From Oryza sativa Japonica Group (lineage: Eukaryota; Streptophyta; Magnoliopsida; Poales; Poaceae), in NCBI RefSeq assembly GCF_034140825.1, contig NC_089042.1, positions 317,501-381,500 on the forward strand: DNA of 64,000 nucleotides, in the 5' to 3' direction. The notes under the pieces were generated by a model. That model had not been told where the DNA came from, made no database searches, and saw only the letters and a program-made list of their open reading frames with translations. Shown here one piece after another: positions 55,372 to 64,000 of the stretch. Every line of letters starts with the position of its first letter. Position 1 is the stretch's first letter. Made by a program: the position numbers and the translations under genes.

Positions 55372-58038
55372 ATGTCGCGGACGCTGGTGCAGCCGGTGGG
55401 GCAGAAGCGGCTGACGAACGTGGCGGTGGTGCGGCTCCGTAAGCACGGGCAGCGGTTCGAGATCGCGTGCTTCCCGAACAAGGTGCTGTCATGGCGGACG
55501 CGGGTGGAGAAGGACATCGACGAGGTGCTCCAATCCCACACCGTCTACTCCAACGTCTCCAAGGGCGTCCTCGCCAAGTCCAAGGACCTCCTCAAGGCCT
55601 TCTCCACCGACGACCACACCGCCATCTGCCTCGAGATCCTCGACAAGGGCGAGCTCCAGGTCTCCGGCAAGGAGCGCGAGGCCCAGCTCTCCTCCCAGTT
55701 CCACGAGATCGCCACCATCGTCATGGACAAGACCATCAACCCGGAGACACGCCGCCCCTACACCATCACCATGATCGAGCGCCTCATGCACGACGTCCAC
55801 TTCGCCGTCGACCCCAACCTCACTTCCAAGGAGCAGGTCTGCTATTCGAATTTTTTTATTCCAATAGAGGAATACTAATAGGGCTTGCTATTCGATTTGT
55901 TAACTACTACCATCTGCTGCTGCCTGCTTTTATACTGACAAAATAGAAACCAGCATCGTTAATAAACATGTTATCGCACCATTGGGCTTCAGATACAACT
56001 GATATAGTTAGTGATATTGACATTGTGTTAAATCAATTGAGTTACTTGGTTTCCTGTTTCTCTTTACAATTTAATATATGGAGATCATGGTTTAATTGTT
56101 TAAGCACAAATTTCCATGTCCTTATTTGCATTCTAGCGTAATAACTTTGTGTGTGTGGTTTGGTACCTGCGGTCGCATTTATTTAACTTGGATCTTCAAT
56201 TCTTCTTCAATCACGGTAAGAAATGTGCACACCCAGTTTAGGATTTTCTGGGCCAACCAATTGTATTTTAACATCTAGTTTCTTCAGACACAGAACCAAT
56301 GATAGTGTAAATAACAGAATATGCACAAAAAGAATGTGTGAATGTAGGTGAACATACCTGCTTGCTTGCATATACAAATTAGACACTCCATAAACCTCGT
56401 GTCTTGTGGACTAGTGCTTATTGGCTTAGCGAAGGACACTAATGTGATGAATCGTTCCTGTAAGCTCCCAGTGGACTATTCCTCTGCATTTGCTCCAATT
56501 GGTAGGAAATAGTCTGTTAGGCATTTAGCCCCAGAGGCCCAGACTTGATGACATGGCTGAGTCAAACCAAACATCATGGCTGAATAGGAAACTTAGATCA
56601 CTAGAAATATCTCTGTCTCTCATCATCTGTAGAACTGGTAGCATGACTAAAAAAGGTAATGGTACCTCTAAATGTTTCTTAGTTGTGTATCGCTTGCAAC
56701 AATTCTGTTCTACCTTCTTTCTACAGTTGATCAACCTTGCAGTGACAGTGAGTCAATTTCTTATAATAACATCATACTTTTTGTGAATAAATCAGTAGGA
56801 AACAGGCATGACAATACCGACAACATAATATGTTCATATTTGTTTTGATTACCTATGGTTTCTTCATTGCACAGGCACTGAGAGTTATTAAGAACCTAAT
56901 TTATTATGATAACCTATGATTTCTTCATTGTGCAGGCACTGAAAGTTATTAAGAAGCTAACAGAGCATTTCCCCATAAAGCGTGCACCATTGAGGGTGCG
57001 CTTCACTGCACCAAAGTCAAAATTTGCAAGCCTTACAGAGAAGCTTGAAGAGTGGAATGCTAATGTTATTTCAAAGGACGAGTCTGGTAGCCAGCCCTCT
57101 GTTGTAAGTGCTTTCTTCCAGCTATTACTATTTCACTGATTATGATTCGCTTGTCATCAGTGTTCCCTGCATGACTAGAGTCTAGAGGCATTTCGCAAAT
57201 CATATTGGAGCTCATGTTTTCATCCACAATGTTATGAAGCTGTTAAAAGATTTTTTTTTTGCTGTCTTTTGGAAGTTGTTACATTCAGATTTATGCTGCT
57301 TTATGCCACTTAATATTTTTAGGCTGCAATAAATTTATGCTGCTTTATGCCACTTAAATATTTGTAGAATTTAGTGGAATCCTTCAGAAGCTTGTCCTAG
57401 GATAGTAGGCTTTTTTTCATTGATAAATGGATTGTCATATACTGCTATGACTTGGTTGTTAGCCGTGCTAGTCAGAAGCTTGATCCCTATTGCATTGTTC
57501 ATTCTTCTGTGAAATTATTTCCTATAGGAGCACTACCATCCTGTCATGCTTAACTTTATAACCATTATGTTTGTCCCATGTGTACGATGTTTTTCAGGTG
57601 TGTGAGATTGAGCCATCTATTCTACGGTCATGTGAGGAGAGATTGAAGGATGTGCAGGGGAGGGTGGAAGTACTCTCAGTGTCAGCGCACGCAGAAGGTG
57701 GCTCTTCTGTGGATCAATATGAAAACACTGAAGAATCTCAATCAGTGCCTGCAGTGGAGATTGATCCTGTTGCTCGGATAGGTGAGGCCATGCAGAAACA
57801 GTCCATCTCAAGTGAGCCAGAAAATCCTGGGCAGGGACAAGGCAAGCAGCAGAGAAGATGCAAAGAATGTGACGTGCTTGTGGAGGACAAGTTGTATAGG
57901 GAGCATTGCAAATCTGGGTGGCACAAGCACAACTACACACGCCACAAGAACGGCCTTCCTCCACTCAGCCAGGAGGAGTGCTTGGTGGAAATGGAATTAG
58001 CCGACTCCAAGAGGGACCTAAAAGACTATGATTTCTGA
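55372..58038 (+). CDS. SBDS: SBDS ribosome maturation protein
   Basis: Three exons, 55372-55836, 56936-57103 and 57598-58038, all joined in phase 0, give 357 residues, the normal plant length. The N-terminal FYSH domain starts LVQPVGQKRLTNVAVVRLRK and includes CFPNKVLSWRTRVEKDIDEV and VSKGVLAK. A central helical domain holds TINPETRRPYTITMIER, and the third domain has HFPIKRAPLRVRF. With the GTPase EFL1, SBDS releases eIF6 from the nascent 60S subunit in the cytoplasm. Plant SBDS adds a C-terminal C2H2 zinc finger, seen here as CKEC (C299, C302) with H314 and H320. The start has a good context (GAGATGTCG). The end of intron 1 has a small tandem duplication that copies the splice acceptor. Confidence 0.95.
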
Positions 58039-59054
58039 GGTGAATTCCCTGTAGTTCCACAATGATATTGTGTCTGTATTCTAATAACTTTGTCTGACTT
58101 CTGGCTAACATTTTGGTTCAACATGTTATCTTCTAGGCTGATATGGTAAACATTCCGTGTGGTACATGGAGATGCAGTGTTTTTGTCTGAGGAGAAAGGT
58201 TGTCTGTTTGATGCTGTATAGGGAAGCAGGGAAGGGAATATTTGTGTAACCGCAATGTACGCTACTTGCAATCTACTGAAATGGAGTGGTCTATCCACAT
58301 TGTCTAACCGCCAAAGAGTAGCAGAAACCTGGTTGTTGCTGTATAGCTGGGCCAGTAAATCTGGTGGCAGTTTTGAATGTTGCTTATTCTGTAATGGGAT
58401 GCTATGCTATGCTATGTGAGACTACATGTTAGTATATCATGTTTCTTGCTCTCATTCCTGTGGACAGAAGTGAATGAAAATTTGGAGATCGATTTTGCAA
58501 TCTACAATGTGCCGATTTTGCTAGCGATTGTTTCTGGGATTTGTGGAGTCGATTGCTGTAGGATTGATCTCGTTTGATTCGATCTTGGAATAGTCGGCAC
58601 GAAACAAATGAAACAGGCATACATGTTGGTTGCGTTGAACTGGTTTTTAACTCAATGTTGTGTGTCATACTCTTGTCGCTGAAGAAAATAGTGCAGTAAC
58701 TGAAACAACAGAACTTAAACAAAACAACAGTGCATCCAGACTATCACACAAACAGCAATGCTTAAACAGAACATCATCATGCCAAAAAAAAAAAGAGAAA
58801 AAACTTTGAGCCAACTAGGCAAGACGAGGAGATACAATAAGTACATTAGGAGTATGATGACTAAATTCTTGAGCAAATTAAGCGGCGGTAAATAATCGCG
58901 CGAAAAATTGAAATGAAAAACTCCCGCCTCTCTGCCTCCAAAACAAAACCAAATCCAAATCTTCTTCTCCACAGTCGTCGCCGCCACCGCGGCCGCCGCC
59001 CGTCGCCGCGGTTGCGCTGTGGGCTGCGGTTGACGAGGAGGGAGGGAGGTCGCG
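58039..59054. other. Intergenic between SBDS and the Apollo-like gene
   Basis: The 3' UTR of SBDS, then about 600 bp without recognised features. It becomes GC-rich from 58970, the likely leader of the next gene. Confidence 0.45.
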
Positions 59055-61208
59055 ATGCCGATCGAGCTACCGCGGGGGCTGCCCTTCGCCGTGGACACGT
59101 GGACGGCCGCCTCCGCCGTCAAGCGCCACCGCTTCCTGACCCACGCCCACCGCGACCACATCGCCGGCATCACCGCCACCAACGTCGCCGCCGTCTACGC
59201 CTCCCGCCTCACCATCCTCATCGCCTGCCACATCTTCCCCCAGGTAACCTTCATTCACAAATGGATAATTATCTCAAATCACCAACAAAATCAAATTATT
59301 ACCACTCCAATTCAAAGCTCGATCGCGCCGACGCCTTCGTGGAGGTGGAGCTGGGCGCGCCGGTGCTCGTCCCGGACCCCGACGGCGACTTCACCGTCAC
59401 CGCCTTCGACGCCAACCACTGCCCCGGCGCCGTCATGTTCCTCTTCGAGGGCGCCTCCTTCGGCCGCGTCCTTCACACCGGCGACTGCCGCCTCACCCCC
59501 GACTTCCGCTTCCTCGCCGCCGACTACGTCTTCCTCGACTGCACCTTCGCCGCCTGCTCTCTCCACTTCCCCTCCAAGGACGACTCCATCCGCCAGGTGA
59601 GGTCAACATTGCTGCTGCTGCTGAATCACTGACAACTCTTCTCCTCAACTGTAACTCTACATTTTTGCTCTCTCATGATTTCAGGTCATCAATTGCATCT
59701 GGAAGCACCCCAATGCACCGGTGGTTTATCTCGTGTCCGACATGCTTGGCCAAGAGGAGATACTCATGGAGGTGTCAAAGGTGTTTGGATCCAAGATTTA
59801 TGTAGACAGGGACAAGAATTCAGAGTGTTATCACACCCTCTCCCTCGTCGCGCCGGAGATCCTCACCGACGACTCGTCGTCTCGCTTCCAGGTGATTGGT
59901 TTCCCCAGGTTGTCGGAGCGAGCAACGGAGATGCTCGCGTTGGCACGGGCGAAGCACCAGCCTGAGCCACTCATCATCAGGGCTTCTTCGCAATGGTACG
60001 CGTACTATGAGCCACCAGAGGGATCGACCAAGAGGAAACCGGCACTGACAGAGCCAATGCGCGATGAATTCGGGGTGTGGCACGTCTGCTTCTCGATGCA
60101 TTCGTCCCGCGAAGAGCTGGAGCAGGCGTTGCGGTTCATCCAGCCCAAATGGGTCATCTCCACAACCCCTCCATGTATGGCGATCGAGCTGTCCTATGTC
60201 AAGAAGCACTGCTTCGCGTCCCGGTTACGCAATGATGATCCCCTCTGGAAGCTGCTCAGGTTGTCTGATGGAAATTCTGCAGTTTCAGGATCACCACTGG
60301 CTGTACCAACTGTAGAGATGATCAAGAAATGTGAGGAGGAAGAGGTCACTTGTTCTGTCAAGGACTCTTTCAGTTCTGATGGTATCAGGATGCGGGATCA
60401 AGAACCAACTCTGGAAGACTTTGAAATCAACGTGGAGCCACCTGTGACACTGTTCGGGATAGCGAGGTTTGGATTGACAGAGGAACCTGAATTGTGGAAG
60501 GATGAGCATGAGAGTGTCGAAATCGACGAGCTTAAAGTGCAGATGGAGAATTCAGCTACAGAATGTGAGCAGTGGAAGGATGGCATATCTGTCTTAGGCT
60601 CTGAAGTAATTGATTCAGTTGAAATTGTGGCCAAAGAGCAGGACTCAGCAATAGAATCTGAACAGTTGAAAGATTGCGAACCTAAAGATGGAACCAAAGC
60701 AACTGATGTAACTGAAGTTGAAGTGAATGAGCACACATCATGTACAGAATCTGTACTTTGGAAAATGGACAGAAGTGATGAGTGTGTGACAACTAAGAGA
60801 GGTGAATTTGAAGCTGAAGAACAGAAATTCACTGGCAGATACCAGTTTTGGAAAATATGCAAGCCCAAGGAGATGGAGGGTGCTAAATTGACTGTACAAG
60901 GTAAAAACACTGTTGAAGCACTTGATCAGGTTTTGGCCATCGATCGTCTAGCCTACTTGCATGACAACAACCAAGAGGTAACAAAAGAGGGTATTGCTCC
61001 ATCAGAAACTGATCAGGAGAACTCTAAAGTTCCTGACAAGGGAAGCAGTGACTCCTCGAATGCTATTGGATCATCAAAAGGTCTGAATGCCAACCTGAGA
61101 AAGCTGTACAGGTCGATGAACGTGCCGGTTCCTCGTCCCCTGCCCTCATTAGTTGAGCTCATGGCAGCCTCAAAGCGACCAAGGGTTTCTCCTGCTGTGC
61201 AGCTGTAG
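59055..61208 (+). CDS. Apollo/SNM1-like metallo-beta-lactamase DNA-repair nuclease
   Basis: Three exons, 59055-59243, 59318-59596 and 59685-61208, joined in phase 0, give 663 residues. Metallo-beta-lactamase motif 2 is THAHRDH (H30, H32, D34, H35). NHCPGAVMF (95-104) and HTGD (116-119) supply further metal ligands, and a beta-CASP region follows with VVYLVSDMLGQEE and WVISTTPP. These fit the SNM1/Pso2 family, closest by memory to Apollo (SNM1B), a 5' exonuclease acting in interstrand crosslink repair and at telomere ends. The last 300 residues are acidic, repetitive (SEQLKD- and ECEQWKDG-like units) and seem disordered, ending RKLYRSMNVPVPRPLPSLVE. The role of this tail is unknown. Plants also have SNM1 and Artemis-like members; the N-terminus here lacks the zinc finger of SNM1A. 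Confidence 0.88.
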
Positions 61209-61636
61209 GCCTATCATAGATTCATCTGTTGTTTCCGGCCTCTACTTTCAGTCATTATTTGAGTTAGACCTGTCATTCAAGAATACTTCCATTGTAACAG
61301 CGATGCTATAGCATAATAATATACTATAATTGTTCTTAATAGCTAACTAATTTGAATGAAAATACCATGCTTACAAAGTTGCAAGCTTGCAACCTTCAGG
61401 AACTTTGGGCAGTAAGGATTGTTGCCTCCTGCCTTGTTTGGGAATATATAATGATTTCATAATTCAACAGCATCACGAACGATTTTCTTGATACAGAACT
61501 TCACATCCAAGATTGCAAACAATATTCAACAGGGAAAAGAGCTTTTGGTCTGTGAGAAACTCATCCAGTGAAAGATATACATAAATTTAAGGAGCATGGT
61601 GAATTTTTGAGGCCAACTAGATAGCTACAGGCTGTG
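61209..61636. other. Short gap between convergent Apollo-like and PPR genes
   Basis: 428 bp containing both 3' flanks. An AATAATATACTATAAT stretch near 61314 is a possible polyadenylation region. Nothing else was recognised. Confidence 0.4.
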
Positions 61637-63976
61637 TCAAACAGCCCTTGTTTTCACAACAGGACGATACTTTTCAGGGATAGCATTTATATGTTGATCG
61701 TATTTGCCACTTGAAACCAGCAAAACCAGCGACTCAGCCGTGGAAGCTTCAAGGGAGAAGTTATTTTCATCAATTTTGGAGAGATAAACCCCAGCCTTGC
61801 GTACCTCCCCTTTCTGTAGTAACTTTCCAACTAAAGCATTTAGCATTCGGGAGTTAGCTGTACAACCATTCTTCTCCAAAGAAAGAAATAAATCATCCAA
61901 CTCTTCTAGCAACCCTTGTTCTATCAAACTTTTCATCATTAACCAGTAGGTCACAACATTCGGCACTAAACCTCTAGCCAAGAGAGAAGCAAACAGATCC
62001 TTAGCTTCATCATGCCTGCCACCTTTAAGTAACGCATCAATCATAATGTTAAAAGTCCTATTCTCTAGGTGGAAATCAATCAAATATAGGTTCTGAAAAA
62101 TTCGGAGAGCATCATCAGTGCAATTGTTTTGGCAAAGTCCTAGAAGTATTATGTTGTATGTGCCGATATCAAACTTTATCCCACTTTTAATCATCCAAAG
62201 ATAGAGTTCTTTTGCGGCTGCAGTTCTTCTAGCCTGAAACAACCCCTGGAGGATTGTGCTATAGGTAACAATGCCAGGATTAACACCCTTGCTTGCCATC
62301 TGTCTGAAAAGAGAAAATGCATCCTCTATCCTACCGTTCTTACAGTAACCATTAATCATGGTATTATAGGTAACTTCGTTAGGTTTCACCCCATCTAACA
62401 CCATACCTTCAAGTAACTTTGCTGCTTCATCCACCTTACCATGTAAGCAATATCCATCTATGAGTGTGTTGTATGTAATGACATCACGCTGCACATCTAC
62501 ACGTACCATCAAGTCAAATATGTTTTTGGCTCTTGCAACCATTCCTTCTTTGCATAGGTGGTTCAACAATGTGTTGAAGAAAATGTTGTTGGGACAGATG
62601 CCTCGACCGATCATTTCAACAGCTAACTCCTCAGCCTTGTCCCATTTATCACGGGCACAAAGGCCATGAATTAAGTTTCTAAAAACAACAGCATCAGGAG
62701 TTAGTCCTTCAGAGATGAGCCTGCCAAATTGGGCCATAGCATCATCCACTTTACCTACCATGCAGAGCGCGTCCATTACTATTCCGTAGGTGACTGTATC
62801 AGGATTCAATCCTTGCCTCCTCATTTTGCTAAATAAAAGCATGGCATCATCTACTTTTCCATGTTTAGTGTATGTGCCTATTAATATGTTAAAGATGTAG
62901 TGATCAGGTTGAATACCGTTTCGTACCATCATATCCAATAGATGATGCATCTTAACAAGAGATCCTTCAGTAGCATACCCATGAAGCAGAGTACCGTAGG
63001 TAGCACTGTTAGGCTTGTGGCCCCTCTTGACCATAGAGTCAAAGATCTTTCTAGCTTCCATGGATCTTCCATTCTTGCAGAGATAGCCCATCAACGTGTT
63101 ATAAGTGAATACATCTGGTTCAACACCATCCCTGCACATCCTTTTGAAAACCCCAATAGCGTCATTGGGCTTTCCTGATGAGCAATATCCATGCAAAAGA
63201 CTATTGTGCGTGATGCGATTAGGCATAGCACCATTCTTAACCATCCTAACAAGGACCACAGCGGCCTTGTCCATTGCTCGAGCCTTGGAAAGGGCAGAGA
63301 TAATCGAGTTGTAAGTCACAACATCAGGCGACAACCCCTGATCCAGCATTTGATCAAATAGGTGATAAGCTGTGTCCAGCTGACGACCCTCTCTAAGCAA
63401 GCCGTTGATGACTGTGTTGTATGAAACCACGTCGGGTGGGTATCCTCCTCTGGTATCATCAGCCACCATCATGGTGTGGAGCAGGTGGAGAGCTTGTTGA
63501 CTCCGGTTTTCATCACAGAGGCCCTTGAGAAGGATGGTGTAGGAGAAGACATTGGGTGTGCAACCCAGAACAGGCATTCGTCGCAGCGCAATGTCCATTG
63601 CTTCGCTGGTCCTCTTTTTGTCGCAGAGAGCCTTGAGCAGAGGACTGAAGGTGATTGCTTCCGCCGTCCATCCAGACCTAATGACACGGCCGAGGGCGGC
63701 GAAAGCGAGGTCCAAGTGGCCGACGCGGCTGCAGCAGTCAATGACGACGCTGTAGGTGATTAAGTTAGGAGGCACCTTGGGTCGGGCCACCATCACCATG
63801 CGGCGGAAGAGGGAGATGGCGACGGCTGGGCTGTGACGCGCGGCGTCGGAGAGGGCGCGATTCAGGTCGACGATGCTGCTGGTGGTGGGTCGGTGAAGCA
63901 ATTCATCGAACGCGTGGTGGGCGTGGTGGCTATCAGTGCCAGCAGCAGCCGCTTCTTGTCGACCTTGCAGCTTCAT
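61637..63976 (-). CDS. P-type PPR protein, Rf1-like; 5' end may lie beyond the window
   Basis: 779 residues from the ATG at 63976, intronless. About 17-18 pentatricopeptide repeats of 35 residues fill residues 60-740, with repeated cores such as PDVVTYNSIISALSKARAMD, PNEVTYNTMINGYCKNGRIE and PDVFTYNTLMGYLCKNGR. Each repeat binds one RNA base, mostly through residues 5 and 35. The family acts in mitochondria or plastids on RNA cleavage, stability or translation. The repeat consensus resembles rice Rf1-type fertility restorers, but a restoring role cannot be assumed. The frame stays open upstream of this ATG (SRFNL before the Met) to the window edge, so the true start and the organelle-targeting peptide may be outside. 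Confidence 0.88.
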   Translation of the reverse strand: MKLQGRQEAAAAGTDSHHAHHAFDELLHRPTTSSIVDLNRALSDAARHSPAVAISLFRRMVMVARPKVPPNLITYSVVIDCCSRVGHLDLAFAALGRVIRSGWTAEAITFSPLLKALCDKKRTSEAMDIALRRMPVLGCTPNVFSYTILLKGLCDENRSQQALHLLHTMMVADDTRGGYPPDVVSYNTVINGLLREGRQLDTAYHLFDQMLDQGLSPDVVTYNSIISALSKARAMDKAAVVLVRMVKNGAMPNRITHNSLLHGYCSSGKPNDAIGVFKRMCRDGVEPDVFTYNTLMGYLCKNGRSMEARKIFDSMVKRGHKPNSATYGTLLHGYATEGSLVKMHHLLDMMVRNGIQPDHYIFNILIGTYTKHGKVDDAMLLFSKMRRQGLNPDTVTYGIVMDALCMVGKVDDAMAQFGRLISEGLTPDAVVFRNLIHGLCARDKWDKAEELAVEMIGRGICPNNIFFNTLLNHLCKEGMVARAKNIFDLMVRVDVQRDVITYNTLIDGYCLHGKVDEAAKLLEGMVLDGVKPNEVTYNTMINGYCKNGRIEDAFSLFRQMASKGVNPGIVTYSTILQGLFQARRTAAAKELYLWMIKSGIKFDIGTYNIILLGLCQNNCTDDALRIFQNLYLIDFHLENRTFNIMIDALLKGGRHDEAKDLFASLLARGLVPNVVTYWLMMKSLIEQGLLEELDDLFLSLEKNGCTANSRMLNALVGKLLQKGEVRKAGVYLSKIDENNFSLEASTAESLVLLVSSGKYDQHINAIPEKYRPVVKTRAV

Positions 63977-64000
63977 GAGGTTGAAGCGGGAGACCTTGGT

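Overview
This window looks like nuclear DNA of a grass, very probably rice (Oryza). The GC-rich 5' exons with AT-rich introns, the density of Stowaway and Tourist MITEs, CACTA elements with rice-type subterminal repeats, and a P-type PPR protein of the Rf1 style all point that way. No organelle, bacterial or viral genome is present. I cannot assign a chromosome from sequence alone.

Layout. 1-6.4 kb is gene-free and holds MITEs, degenerate repeated blocks, a minisatellite and a CACTA element inserted in the upstream region of a cytochrome P450 gene (6.5-8.5 kb, +). A DMP/DUF679 membrane protein follows (9.7-10.4 kb, -). 13.2-15.9 kb is a Mutator-like element with very long terminal inverted repeats, interrupted by a solo LTR. 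A small plant protein of unknown function sits at 16.5-17.2 kb (+). 19.6-20.4 kb is a broken copy of exon 1 of an NLR gene. 21.6-26.2 kb is a Stowaway MITE split by a PIF/Harbinger transposon whose two genes both look open. 26.3-27.1 kb is a nest of three related Tourist MITEs, and 27.4-28.7 kb is a non-autonomous CACTA element. The complete NLR gene lies at 29.7-34.3 kb (+).

34.4-40.0 kb holds a LINE 3' fragment, three copies of a non-coding block, a MULE inserted in a MITE, and a broken gene for a cathepsin propeptide inhibitor (I29) protein. From 40 kb on the window becomes gene-rich: a multi-pass membrane protein (-), a family 28 glycoside hydrolase (+), a GONST1-like GDP-sugar transporter (-, ten exons), SBDS ribosome maturation protein (+), an Apollo/SNM1-like metallo-beta-lactamase nuclease (+), and a large PPR protein (-) running to the window edge.

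The genes do not form one pathway. GONST1-like and SBDS diverge from a shared 1.4 kb region. The hydrolase/GONST1-like and Apollo/PPR pairs converge. The two NLR copies share the same exon-1/intron boundary and are related by duplication. I saw no evidence for an undescribed biological system. The strongest leads are the apparently complete Harbinger transposon with exact target duplications nested in a MITE, the NLR exon-1 relic, the triplicated block next to the membrane-protein gene, a micro-duplicated splice acceptor in SBDS and a probable GC-AG intron in the transporter. All exon junctions were worked out by eye from splice consensus, frame and family alignment from memory.
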